Below are positions 36,425 to 45,255 of a stretch of DNA of 64,000 bases, piece after piece (position 1 is the stretch's first letter; every line of letters starts with the position of its first letter). A model generated the notes under the pieces. It did not search any database. It had not been told where the DNA came from and saw nothing but the letters and a program-made list of their open reading frames with translations. This DNA is from Nocardia aurea (lineage in GTDB: Bacteria > Actinomycetota > Actinomycetes > Mycobacteriales > Mycobacteriaceae): assembly GCF_003123685.1 (NCBI RefSeq), contig NZ_QCYJ01000021.1:248001-312000 (forward strand). The letters run 5' to 3'. A program made the translations under genes and the position numbers.

Positions 36425-38221
36425 GTGCGCTCGACGTTGATCTCCCGACGGGATCTGGACTTTCTGCTGTACGAATGGCTGCGGGTCGAGGAACTGACCG
36501 CCCTGCCGCGGTTCGAGGAGCATTCCCGGGAGACCTTCGACGGCTTCCTGGATCTCTGCGAGGATCTGGCGACGCGCCATTTCGCCCCGCACAACAAACG
36601 CAACGACAGCAACGAGCCGACCTTCGACGGCGAGCGGGTCACCATCATTCCCGAGGTGAAAGCCGCGATCGAGGCGTTCACCAAGGCGAATCTGCTCGGC
36701 GCGGGGATGGACGAGCGGATCGGCGGGCTGCAATTGCCCTCGGCCGTGGAGGCCGCCGGTTTCAGCTGGTTCCAGGCCGCGAACGTCGGCACGGCGGCCT
36801 ATCTGTTCCTGACCGTGGGCAATGCCAATCTCCTCGCCGAACACGGCACCGCCGAACAGATCGACCGGTTCGTCCGGCCGATGGTCGAGGGTCGGTTCAC
36901 CGGGACCATGTGCCTGTCCGAACCGCAGGCGGGTTCCTCGCTCGCCGACATCGTCACCCGCGCCGAACCGCAGGCCGACGGCACGTATCGGCTGACCGGC
37001 TCCAAGATGTGGATCTCGGGCGGCGACCACGAGCTGACCGAGAACATCGTGCACCTGGTGCTGGCCAAGATCCCCGGCGGGCCCGGGGGCGTCAAGGGCA
37101 TCTCGCTGTTCGTCGTTCCCAAATTCCTCGTCGACGCGGACGGCTCTCTCGGGGCGCGCAACGATGTGGTGCTGGCGGGGCTGAACCACAAGATGGGGTA
37201 TCGCGGGACCACCAATACGGTCCTGAACTTCGGTGAGGGCGCCTTCACGCCGGGCGGCGCGGCGGGGGCGGTCGGCTATCTGGTCGGCGAACCGCATCGC
37301 GGCCTGTCCTACATGTTCCACATGATGAACGAGGCGCGCCTGGGCGTCGGGCTCGGTGCGACGGCGCTCGGTTACACCGGTTACCTGAAATCGCTCGACT
37401 ACGCGCGCGAACGTCGTCAAGGCCGTGCGGTGACCGCCAAAGATCCCGCGACGCAACAGATCCCGATCATCGAGCACGCCGACGTGCGGCGCATGCTGCT
37501 GGCCCAGAAATCCTATGTCGAGGGCGCGCTCGGCCTGCTGCTGTACTGCAACCGGCTCGTCGATCTGCGGCGCACCGAGACCGACGCCGAGGTGGCCCGC
37601 GAACACACGCTGTTGCTGGAGATCCTCACCGGTGTCGCCAAGAGCTGGCCGTCGCAGTGGTGTCTCGAGGCCAACAATCTGGCCATCCAGGTACACGGCG
37701 GCTACGGCTACACCCGCGAATACGATGTCGAACAGCACTATCGCGACAACCGCCTCAATCCGATCCACGAGGGCACCCACGGCGTCCAGGGCATGGACCT
37801 GCTCGGACGCAAGGTCGTCCAGTACGACGGCGCGAGCCTCGGCGTGCTCGCGGCCCGGATCGCCGACACCGTGGCCGCGGCGACCGGACACGGCGGCGAC
37901 GCGGCCGAATTCGGCGCCGCACTCGCCGCCGCCTGGCAGCGGCTGGTGGCCGTGACCGGCGCGATGTTCGGCGCGGGCGATCCGGCCGCCGCGATGGCCA
38001 ATTCGAGTGTGTACCTGGAGGCGTTCGGGCATATCGTGCTCGCCTGGATCTGGCTGGAACAGACGCTCGCCGCGCAGGGCAAAGACGGCGACTTCTACGA
38101 CGGCAAGCGTGCCGCGACCAGGTATTTCTACCGCTACGAACTGCCCAGGACCGCACCGCAGCTCGACCTGCTCGAATCGCTGGATCGCACCACCCTGGAG
38201 ATGCGCGACAGCTGGTTCTGA
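36425..38221 (+). CDS. Acyl-CoA dehydrogenase, FadE5-like long form
   Basis: A 598-residue flavoprotein of the long acyl-CoA dehydrogenase group (family with extra C-terminal domain, about 600 residues). FAD/substrate motifs are TGTMCLSEPQAGSSLADIVTRA and YRLTGSKMWISGG; the C-terminal domain has IQVHGGYGYTREYDVEQHYRDN and HEGTHGVQGMDLLGRK. It removes two hydrogens from fatty acyl-CoA in beta-oxidation. GTG at 36425 is favoured because GAGAGG sits nine bases upstream and it gives a natural N-terminus; ATG 36416 abuts that site. Confidence 0.9.
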   Translation: MRSTLISRRDLDFLLYEWLRVEELTALPRFEEHSRETFDGFLDLCEDLATRHFAPHNKRNDSNEPTFDGERVTIIPEVKAAIEAFTKANLLGAGMDERIGGLQLPSAVEAAGFSWFQAANVGTAAYLFLTVGNANLLAEHGTAEQIDRFVRPMVEGRFTGTMCLSEPQAGSSLADIVTRAEPQADGTYRLTGSKMWISGGDHELTENIVHLVLAKIPGGPGGVKGISLFVVPKFLVDADGSLGARNDVVLAGLNHKMGYRGTTNTVLNFGEGAFTPGGAAGAVGYLVGEPHRGLSYMFHMMNEARLGVGLGATALGYTGYLKSLDYARERRQGRAVTAKDPATQQIPIIEHADVRRMLLAQKSYVEGALGLLLYCNRLVDLRRTETDAEVAREHTLLLEILTGVAKSWPSQWCLEANNLAIQVHGGYGYTREYDVEQHYRDNRLNPIHEGTHGVQGMDLLGRKVVQYDGASLGVLAARIADTVAAATGHGGDAAEFGAALAAAWQRLVAVTGAMFGAGDPAAAMANSSVYLEAFGHIVLAWIWLEQTLAAQGKDGDFYDGKRAATRYFYRYELPRTAPQLDLLESLDRTTLEMRDSWF

Positions 38222-38236
38222 CCGCGTTCCCCGCAT

Positions 38237-38277
38237 CGGCGGCGAATTGGAATCGACGTGATCCTAAGTCGCCGCCG
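38237..38277. terminator. Possible terminator after the acyl-CoA dehydrogenase gene
   Basis: CGGCGGCGA (38237-38245) and TCGCCGCCG (38269-38277) form a 9-bp GC stem with a long 23-base loop, 16 bases beyond the stop codon. The long loop weakens the case. The rest of the 228-bp gap to the GntR gene (38222-38449) holds no gene. Confidence 0.4.
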
Positions 38278-38449
38278 GTGACGGGGGTGGCGTTAATGCC
38301 GTTCACCCATTCATTCCCGCAGGTAGAGCCCGCCACCTACCGGCGCAATAACATCCCCTGAATCGACAGGGTCGGTCCTGGCTCAGCGAGGTCGTCCCGT
38401 CCCGCTATCGTCGCTATCCATGCAGGTCAGCGACCGACAAGGGGATGAG

Positions 38450-39205
38450 ATGGCGGCGGAACCAGCGCCGGTACGGCACCTACGCGCCGATCAGGCGCGC
38501 CGGGTCGCCGACGTTCTGCGTCATCAGATCCACGCGGGCGTCTTCGACGAGGTGCTGCCCGGCGAACAGGAACTCGCCGCCGAGTACTCCGCCTCGCGCA
38601 ACACCGTGCGCGAGGCGCTGGCCCTGCTCAAGGACGAGGGTCTCATCGACCGGGTGCCCAAGGTCGGCACCAGGGTCGCGCAGCGCAAATACGATCACGG
38701 CCTCGACGCGCTGCTCGGTCTACAGGAGACCCTCAAGGGACACGGCACCGTGCGCAACGAGGTCCGCGCCGCCATGCACGTCACCGCGCCGCCCGCCGTG
38801 GCACGGCGACTCGGCGTCGCGCCGGGGGAGCGGGTGGTCTACCTGGAACGGCTGCGCTACCTCGCCGATCTCCCGCTGAGTCTGGACCTGACCTACCTCG
38901 TGCCCGATATCGGCACCGAGGTGCTCGGCCACGATCTGGAGACCACCGACATCTTCGTGCTCCTCGAACAGATCAGCGGGCAGTCGCTCGGCTCGGCCGA
39001 TCTGGCGCTCGAGGCGGTCTCGGCCGACCCGCACACCGCCTCGACGCTGGAGATCCCCGACAGCGCACCACTGCTCATGCTCGAGCGGCTCACCCGACTC
39101 GACGACGGCAGGCCCGTCGACCTGGAGTACATCCGCATGCGCGGCGACCGAATCACCATGCGCGGCAGTCTCACCCGCAGCACACCGGAATGGAAGGTCA
39201 TCTGA
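38450..39205 (+). CDS. GntR-family regulator with UTRA ligand domain
   Basis: A 251-residue regulator. The N-terminal winged helix runs LRADQARRVADVLRHQIHAG, then LAAEYSASRNTVREALALLKDEGLI; the C-terminal UTRA-type domain contains VVYLERLRYLADLPLSLDLTYL and MLERLTRLDDGRPVDLEYI. ATG at 38450 has AGGGG five bases upstream. Its stop overlaps the ferredoxin ATG (TGATG, 39203-39207), so it heads the sulfur-type operon and probably autoregulates it in response to the imported solute. Confidence 0.9.
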   Translation: MAAEPAPVRHLRADQARRVADVLRHQIHAGVFDEVLPGEQELAAEYSASRNTVREALALLKDEGLIDRVPKVGTRVAQRKYDHGLDALLGLQETLKGHGTVRNEVRAAMHVTAPPAVARRLGVAPGERVVYLERLRYLADLPLSLDLTYLVPDIGTEVLGHDLETTDIFVLLEQISGQSLGSADLALEAVSADPHTASTLEIPDSAPLLMLERLTRLDDGRPVDLEYIRMRGDRITMRGSLTRSTPEWKVI

Positions 39206-39432
39206 TGGCACTGGCGAATCAGCGCGCCGATATCCCCGTCACCATCGACGAATCGCTGTGCATCCAGGGATGCACGCTGTGTGTCGAGATCTGCCCACTC
39301 GATTCACTGGCGATCAACCCCGACAACGGCAAGGCCTTCATGCACGTGGACGAGTGCTGGTACTGCGGCCCGTGCGCCGCCCGCTGTCCCACGGGCGCGG
39401 TCACTGTCAATATGCCCTATCTGCTCCGTTGA
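39205..39432 (+). CDS. AprB-like 2[4Fe-4S] ferredoxin
   Basis: A 75-residue iron-sulfur protein. The eight cysteines are Cys19, 23, 26, 30 (C-x3-C-x2-C-x3-CP) and Cys51, 54, 57, 61 (C-x2-C-x2-C-x3-CP), two [4Fe-4S] cubanes. The spacing and the C-terminal pattern CWYCGPCAARCPTGAVTV resemble the beta subunit of adenylylsulfate reductase (AprB) more than generic ferredoxins. AprB hands electrons to or from the flavin of AprA; an AprA-like flavoprotein is encoded at the end of this operon. It starts inside the GntR stop codon. Confidence 0.88.
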   Translation: MALANQRADIPVTIDESLCIQGCTLCVEICPLDSLAINPDNGKAFMHVDECWYCGPCAARCPTGAVTVNMPYLLR

Positions 39433-39449
39433 AAGATTCTGGAAGTTCG

Positions 39450-40886
39450 ATGAAACGCTTTGCGCCCCTTGCTATCGCAGCAGTACTCACCGCCGCGCTC
39501 GCCGCGACCGGTTGTTCGCTGGACAGTTCCGGTGACACCCCGGCCGGCACCGTCAAAGTCGTGGTCGGCTACCAGTCGAAGACCATCAACACCGTCACCG
39601 CGGGAACCCTGCTGCGCGCGCAGGGCTATCTGGAGCAGCGGCTACAGAAGATCACCGACCGCGGCGGCGCGAAATATCAGGTGGAGTGGCAGGACTACGA
39701 CACCGGAGCGCCGATCACCGCGCAGATGGTGGCGGAGAAGATCGATATCGGCTCGATGGGCGACTATCCGCTGCTGATCAACGGCTCCAGGACCCAGGCC
39801 AACGAACGCTCGAAGACGGCCTTGGTCTCGGTGACCGGTTACAACCCCAAGGGCGCGCTGAATATGGTTGTGGTGCCGACGGATTCGGCGGCGACCAGCC
39901 TGAACGAATTGTCCGGTCAGAAGGTCTCGGCCAGTGTCGGCTCGGCCGGTCACGGCACCCTGGTGCAGGCGCTGTCGCGGGCGGGCATCGATCCGGCCGA
40001 GGGCGTGGAAGTTCTCAATCAGCAGCCGCAGGTCGGCGCGACGGCACTGGAATCGCACCAGGTCGGCGCGCTGTCGCAGTTCGTGGCATGGCCTGGTCTG
40101 CTGGTCTTCCAGAACAAGGCGAAACTGCTCTACGACGGCGCCGAACTGAATGTGCCGACCTTCCACGGCGTGGTCGCCCGTCGCGCCTACACCGCCGAGC
40201 ATCCCGAGGTGCTGGAGGCATTCCTCGCCGCACAGCTCGATGCCACGAAATTCTTGAACGACAAGCCTTTCGAGGCCGCGAAGATCGTCGCCGACGGATC
40301 GGGCCTGCCCCAGGAAGTCGTCTACCTGTACAACGGACCCGGCGGCACCTCCTTCGACGTCACGGTGAAGCCGAGTCTGGTCCAAGCGCTCAAAGGTGAT
40401 GTGCCGTACCTGAAGTCGATCGGCGACTTCGCGGACCTGAACATCGACGGATTCGTCGACGAGGCGGCCCTGCGCACCGTCTACGGCGCACAGGGATACG
40501 GCGACTACGACCAGGCCAAGGCCTCCACCGTCAATCCGAGCCGGGTGACCGGCACCGACCGCGTCTGCGGCCGCTCCGTCGACGGCGCGCCCACCGCGGG
40601 CGAACTGTGGCTCGACGGCGCCGACCGGCCCGAACCCGCCGCCGACGCCACCTGCCTGCTGCGCGCCGTCGCCGCCGCGAAGGCGAAGGGCACCGTCATC
40701 CGCGCCGCCTACATCCCCGACGCCGAACTGGGCACCCGCTGGTTCGCGGACAAGGCCAGCTGGCTGCGCGAGGGGCAGACCTACCTGCCCTTCACCACGC
40801 CCGCCGCGGCCCAGCGCTACCGCCAGGCCCACCCCGCCGCCGTGGTCGTGTCCTACGACCAGGCCGTGACGGAAGTCCGTGGATGA
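39450..40886 (+). CDS. Sulfonate/nitrate-type ABC binding lipoprotein with extra C-terminal domain
   Basis: A 478-residue lipoprotein (lipobox AATGC, Cys22). Residues 30 to about 340 form an SsuA/TauA/NitT-like binding protein: VVVGYQSKTINTVTAG, VAEKIDIGSMGDYPLLINGS, then VSASVGSAGHGTLVQALSRAG. Ordinary relatives stop near residue 330. Here about 140 extra residues follow, and the last 105 (Cys373 in RVCGRSVDG, ATCLLRAVAA, IRAAYIPDAELGTRWFADKA, YLPFTTPAAAQRYRQAHP) resemble NosL-like domains. The tail could bind a metal or a second ligand; this is inference. ATG at 39450 is preceded by GGAAG. Confidence 0.88.
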   Translation: MKRFAPLAIAAVLTAALAATGCSLDSSGDTPAGTVKVVVGYQSKTINTVTAGTLLRAQGYLEQRLQKITDRGGAKYQVEWQDYDTGAPITAQMVAEKIDIGSMGDYPLLINGSRTQANERSKTALVSVTGYNPKGALNMVVVPTDSAATSLNELSGQKVSASVGSAGHGTLVQALSRAGIDPAEGVEVLNQQPQVGATALESHQVGALSQFVAWPGLLVFQNKAKLLYDGAELNVPTFHGVVARRAYTAEHPEVLEAFLAAQLDATKFLNDKPFEAAKIVADGSGLPQEVVYLYNGPGGTSFDVTVKPSLVQALKGDVPYLKSIGDFADLNIDGFVDEAALRTVYGAQGYGDYDQAKASTVNPSRVTGTDRVCGRSVDGAPTAGELWLDGADRPEPAADATCLLRAVAAAKAKGTVIRAAYIPDAELGTRWFADKASWLREGQTYLPFTTPAAAQRYRQAHPAAVVVSYDQAVTEVRG

Positions 40887-41734
40887 GCACCGCGGCTGTG
40901 GCAGGCCCTACGGCCGACCGGACCGGCGAAACCGTGAAGGGTTCCCGTGGTCGCCGCGTCTCCGGCTGGCGTACCAGGGTGATCCAGATCCTGTCGGTGG
41001 CGACGGCGGTCGGGCTGTGGCAGCTGCTGACCGCGAACAATGTGCGAGCGTGGCTGCGCTTCGACACCCTGCCCACCGTCACCGAGATCGTCGCGGAATT
41101 CGGTGAGCAGTTCGGCCGCGACGAGTACTACCTCGATATCGGCCAGTCGCTGATCCGCATCCTGACCGGATTCGGTCTGGCGGCGGTGGTCGGCGTTCTT
41201 GCCGGAATCGGTCTCGGACGTTCGGATCTGCTCGCCGCGGTGTTCGGACCGCTCACCGAACTGGTCCGCCCGATTCCGGCCATCGCGCTGGTGCCGGTCG
41301 CGATCCTGCTGTTCCCCAGCGACGAGTCCGGCATCGTCTTCATCACCTTCACCGCCTCGCTGTTCCCGGTGCTGGTGAGCACCAGGCACGCGGTGCGCGC
41401 ACTGCCGACGATCTGGGAGGACGCGTTGCGCACGCTCGGCGCCTCGCGCACCGATGTGCTCGTGCGCGTTGTCTTCCCCGGCATCCTGCCCGGCATCTTC
41501 AGCGGACTCTCGGTCGGCATCGGCGTCGGCTGGATCTGCCTCATCTCCGCGGAGATGATCTCGGGACGACTCGGCGTCGGCTACCGGACCTGGCAGGCGT
41601 ACACGATCGTCGACTACCCGGCGGTCTTCGTCGGCATGATCACCATCGGCATCCTCGGGTTCGGAACCTCGGCCCTGGTCGAATACACCGGCCGCCGCGT
41701 GACCCGCTGGCTGCCGGGAGAGGTATCGCGATGA
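40883..41734 (+). CDS. SsuC/TauC-type ABC permease
   Basis: A 283-residue permease with about six spans. The coupling motif EDALRTLGASRTDVLVRVVFP and the LVRPIPAIALVPVAILLFP block are those of sulfonate/taurine/nitrate permeases. The start overlaps the binding-protein stop (ATGA, 40883-40886). The longer open frame upstream is a shadow of the binding protein. Confidence 0.92.
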   Translation: MSTAAVAGPTADRTGETVKGSRGRRVSGWRTRVIQILSVATAVGLWQLLTANNVRAWLRFDTLPTVTEIVAEFGEQFGRDEYYLDIGQSLIRILTGFGLAAVVGVLAGIGLGRSDLLAAVFGPLTELVRPIPAIALVPVAILLFPSDESGIVFITFTASLFPVLVSTRHAVRALPTIWEDALRTLGASRTDVLVRVVFPGILPGIFSGLSVGIGVGWICLISAEMISGRLGVGYRTWQAYTIVDYPAVFVGMITIGILGFGTSALVEYTGRRVTRWLPGEVSR

Positions 41735-42480
41735 CAACGACCACCGCACAGACCTCGGCCCCGGTGCATACCGGAATGAGCCTGAGCCTCGACGATATTC
41801 GCATCTCCTACGGTGGCGAGCCGGTGATCGACGGTCTGAACCTGACCATCGCCCCGGGCGAGATCCTCGTGCTCGTCGGCAAATCCGGCTGTGGCAAATC
41901 CACGCTGTTGCGCGCCATCGCCGGTCTGCGTCCGACCCAGGCCGGGCGGATCGGGGCCGACGGCGCGACGGTGACCGGACCTTCCGCCGACCGGGCGCTG
42001 GTCTTCCAGGACGACGCGTTGCTCCCCTGGCGCACGGCACGCCAGAACATCGAGCTGGCACTGCAATTGCGCGGTGTCGCCCGATCGGTGCGCAGACAGA
42101 CCGCCCGGCACTGGGTGGAGGAGATCGGCCTCACCGAATACGCCGACTACCTGCCGCGCGATCTGTCCGGCGGGATGCGTCAGCGCGTCCAGTTGGCGCG
42201 CAGTCTCGCGGGCTCACCGCGCGCGGTGCTGATGGACGAACCGTTCGGCGCCCTCGACACCCAGACCAGAGCCACCATGCAGCGCCTGCTGATCGACACC
42301 TGGCGCGCCCACCCCACCACGATCGTCTTCGTCACCCACGATCTCGACGAGGCCCTGCTGCTGGGCGACCGGATCGCGGTCCTCGGCGGTGGCGCGTTAC
42401 GCGCCCTCGTCGACGTCCCCGAGCCGCGTACCCCGCTGGATCGCCGGTCGGTGAAGGCCGAACTACTGGAGAAGTTGTGA
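41731..42480 (+). CDS. SsuB/TauB-type ABC ATP-binding protein
   Basis: A 249-residue ATPase: Walker A VGKSGCGKSTLLRAIAG, Q-loop VFQDDALLPWRTARQNIEL, signature LSGGMRQRVQLARSL, Walker B AVLMDEPFGALDTQTR, switch His FVTHDLDEALLLGDR. All match the sulfonate/taurine/nitrate subfamily. It overlaps the permease (ATGA, 41731-41734) and the flavoprotein (GTGA, 42477-42480) by four bases each, so all are translationally coupled. Confidence 0.93.
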   Translation: MTTTTAQTSAPVHTGMSLSLDDIRISYGGEPVIDGLNLTIAPGEILVLVGKSGCGKSTLLRAIAGLRPTQAGRIGADGATVTGPSADRALVFQDDALLPWRTARQNIELALQLRGVARSVRRQTARHWVEEIGLTEYADYLPRDLSGGMRQRVQLARSLAGSPRAVLMDEPFGALDTQTRATMQRLLIDTWRAHPTTIVFVTHDLDEALLLGDRIAVLGGGALRALVDVPEPRTPLDRRSVKAELLEKL

Positions 42481-45164
42481 ACATTCCGGAACTCGACGAC
42501 CGGACCCGGCTCGACTGTGACGTGCTGGTCATCGGCGGCGGCACCGCGGGCACCATGGCGGCGCTGACCGCCGCCGAACAGGGCGCGAACGTGCTGCTGC
42601 TGGAGAAGGCGCACGTCCGGCACTCCGGTGCGCTGGCGATGGGGATGGACGGGGTCAACAACGCCGTCATCCCGGGCAAGGCCGAGCCCGAGGACTACGT
42701 CGCCGAGATCACCCGCGCCAACGACGGAATCGTCAACCAGCGCACCGTGTATCAGACCGCGACCCGTGGTTTCGCCATGGTGCAGCGGCTGGAGAAGTAC
42801 GGGGTGAAATTCGAGAAGGACGAATACGGCGAGTACGCGGTGCGGCGCGTGCACCGCTCGGGTTCCTACGTCCTGCCGATGCCCGAGGGCAAGGATGTGA
42901 AGAAGGCGCTGTATCGCGTACTGCGGCAACGCAAGATGCGCGAGAAGATCCAGATCGAGAACCGGCTGATGCCGGTGCGGGTGCTCACCGACGGTGGCCG
43001 CGCGGTCGGCGCGGCGGCATTGAACACGCGCACCGGCGAATTCGTCGCCGTCGGCGCGAAAGCGGTGATCCTGGCGACCGGTCCGTGCGGGAGGCTGGGA
43101 CTGCCCGCGTCGGGCTACCTGTACGGCACCTACGAGAACCCCACCAACGCCGGTGACGGCTATTCGATGGCCTATCACGCCGGAGCCGAGCTCAGCGGTA
43201 TCGAATGCTTCCAGATCAACCCGCTCATCAAGGACTACAACGGACCCGCCTGCGCGTACGTCGCCAATCCCTTCGGCGGTTACCAGGTCAACGCGCACGG
43301 TGAACGTTTCGTCGATTCCGACTACTGGTCCGGCCAGATGATGGCCGAGGTCAAGGAGGAGATCGAATCCGCGCGGGGTCCCATCTACCTCAAGGTGTCG
43401 CACCTGCCCGACGAGACGCTCAGCACGCTCGAGGGCATCCTGCACACCACCGAGCGCCCCACTCGCGGCACCTTCCACAGCAACCGCGGCCACGACTACC
43501 GCACCCACGACATCGAGATGCACATCTCCGAAATCGGTTTGTGCAGTGGGCATTCCGCTTCCGGTGTCTGGGTGGACGAGAACGCGCGCACCACCGTCCC
43601 CGGTCTCTACGCCGCCGGTGACCTCGCCTGCGTGCCGCACAACTACATGATCGGCGCGTTCGTTTACGGCGATCTGGCAGGCGCGCACGCCGCGGGCACA
43701 CTCGCCGAGGTCGCCGCTCCGACCGAACTCCCCGAAGACCAGCTCGCGGCCGCGCACGAGCTCGTCTACCACCCGCTGCGCAATCCGGACGGTCCGCCGC
43801 AGCCGCAGGTCGAATACAAATTGCGCCGCTTCGTCAACGACTATGTCGCACCGCCCAAGACCGCCGCCAAACTGTCCATCGCGGTGGAGACCTTCGAGCG
43901 GATGCGCGGCGATATCGCGGACATGGGCGCGCGCACCCCGCACGAGCTGATGCGCGCGGTGGAGGTGTCGTTCATCCGCGACTGCGCCGAAATGGCCTCG
44001 CGCAGTTCGCTCACCCGCACCGAATCCCGCTGGGGCCTTTACCACGAGCGGGCCGACCTGCCCGAACGCGACGACGTGGCATGGCGCTACCACCTGAATC
44101 TGCGCAAGACCGACTCCGGCGAGATGGAATTCCTCAAGCGCCCGGTCGCGCCCTACATCGTCGCGGTACCCGGACTGGACGATCTGCCGTCGGCGGACGA
44201 ATCCGTGGTGATCGTCGCCCAGCCCGAACTGGTCGGCGGGCGCGCGCCCCAGGACGTCGCCGCCGTGCCGCCCGAGCGGGTGCCGCCCGCGCCGCCGTCA
44301 CCGCGCATCGTCACCCTGCTCGCCCTGGATTCCCCGACGGTGGAGGATCTTTCGAGTTATCTGCGCGATCCCGATCCGGTGGTTCGCGTGGCCGCGCTCT
44401 CGGTTCTCACCGAACACACCCCGGAGCGTTTCACCGACGAACTGGTGCGCGCACTCGACGACGAGGCGTCCTCGGTGCGCCGCGCCGCGACCGAGAGCCT
44501 GCGCGAACTGGTGGAGGTTCTGCCCTCGGCCGACGGATTGGCGCAGCGGCTGCGGTCACCGGATCCGCTGGTCCGCGCGACCGTCATCGACCTGCTGCGG
44601 GCATTGCACGCGGGTTCGGCCGCCCAGTTCACCGCGGGTCTGACCGATCCCGATCACCGGGTCCGCATCGAGGCCATGCGGGCCTCGGTCTCCCTGGACG
44701 ACTGGCGCGGTGTCGCGTCCGCCGTCGGCGACGAGAACCGCGAGGTGCGTGTCGCCGTCGCGCACGGCCTGGCCGCCATCGGCGCGGGCGGGGTCGACGC
44801 GGTTCGCGTCCTGGCCGCCGATGCCGACCCCTTGGTGCGGGCCGCCGCCTACGCGGCCTTCGCCCAACTCGGCGCCACCACCGAGGACGTCTCGGAACTC
44901 GGTGTGGCCCTTGGCAGCTCGGCCTGGCAGGTCCGCGTCGGCGCCGCCAAGGGCCTGTCCGGCGCCGCCGTCGACGCGGCCGTCCCCGCGCTGACGACGG
45001 CACTGCTCGACCCGCACCTGGACGTACGCAAGGCCGCCGTCCTCGCCCTGGCCACCTACGGGGACGACAACGCGGCCATGGACGCCCTGAGGACGGCGGT
45101 CGACGACGGCGACGCCGACGTGCGTGCCTACGCGCGCCGAGCGCTCAGCCACGCGGCGGTGTAG
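42477..45164 (+). CDS. AprA/FrdA-like flavoprotein fused to a HEAT-repeat domain
   Basis: An 895-residue protein. Residues 1 to about 580 form an FAD flavoprotein: the dinucleotide loop VLVIGGGTAGTMAALTAAEQG, an AprA-like segment EKAHVRHSGALAMGMDGVN, GAKAVILATGPCGRLGLP, and the C-terminal FAD contact TVPGLYAAGDLACVPHNYM. Residues about 610-895 are seven to eight HEAT-type repeats (such as DPDPVVRVAALSVL, DEASSVRRAATESL, DPLVRAAAYAAFA, DPHLDVRKAAVLALA), a protein-interaction solenoid. Family reactions are two-electron reductions of fumarate-like substrates or APS/sulfite interconversion. With the AprB-like ferredoxin at the head of the operon it would form an electron-transfer pair. The true substrate is unknown. 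Confidence 0.9.
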   Translation: MNIPELDDRTRLDCDVLVIGGGTAGTMAALTAAEQGANVLLLEKAHVRHSGALAMGMDGVNNAVIPGKAEPEDYVAEITRANDGIVNQRTVYQTATRGFAMVQRLEKYGVKFEKDEYGEYAVRRVHRSGSYVLPMPEGKDVKKALYRVLRQRKMREKIQIENRLMPVRVLTDGGRAVGAAALNTRTGEFVAVGAKAVILATGPCGRLGLPASGYLYGTYENPTNAGDGYSMAYHAGAELSGIECFQINPLIKDYNGPACAYVANPFGGYQVNAHGERFVDSDYWSGQMMAEVKEEIESARGPIYLKVSHLPDETLSTLEGILHTTERPTRGTFHSNRGHDYRTHDIEMHISEIGLCSGHSASGVWVDENARTTVPGLYAAGDLACVPHNYMIGAFVYGDLAGAHAAGTLAEVAAPTELPEDQLAAAHELVYHPLRNPDGPPQPQVEYKLRRFVNDYVAPPKTAAKLSIAVETFERMRGDIADMGARTPHELMRAVEVSFIRDCAEMASRSSLTRTESRWGLYHERADLPERDDVAWRYHLNLRKTDSGEMEFLKRPVAPYIVAVPGLDDLPSADESVVIVAQPELVGGRAPQDVAAVPPERVPPAPPSPRIVTLLALDSPTVEDLSSYLRDPDPVVRVAALSVLTEHTPERFTDELVRALDDEASSVRRAATESLRELVEVLPSADGLAQRLRSPDPLVRATVIDLLRALHAGSAAQFTAGLTDPDHRVRIEAMRASVSLDDWRGVASAVGDENREVRVAVAHGLAAIGAGGVDAVRVLAADADPLVRAAAYAAFAQLGATTEDVSELGVALGSSAWQVRVGAAKGLSGAAVDAAVPALTTALLDPHLDVRKAAVLALATYGDDNAAMDALRTAVDDGDADVRAYARRALSHAAV

Positions 45165-45196
45165 TCGGGCAACGGGTGCGGTACACGCACGACGAT

Positions 45197-45231
45197 CCGC
45201 GTGGGCATGGCATGAGGGGATGCCCACGCGG
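45197..45231. terminator. Strong bidirectional terminator hairpin
   Basis: CCGCGTGGGCAT (45197-45208) and ATGCCCACGCGG (45220-45231) give a perfect 12-bp stem with an 11-base loop, between the flavoprotein stop and the stop of the convergent SDR gene. Confidence 0.8.
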
Positions 45232-45255
45232 AACATGGCAGGGCAGCACCGGTTT

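Noticed and set aside
42180..44093. 637-codon frame antisense to the flavoprotein
   Set aside because: His/Val/Gly-rich shadow of a high-GC gene with no domain, and the opposite strand has a complete flavoprotein.
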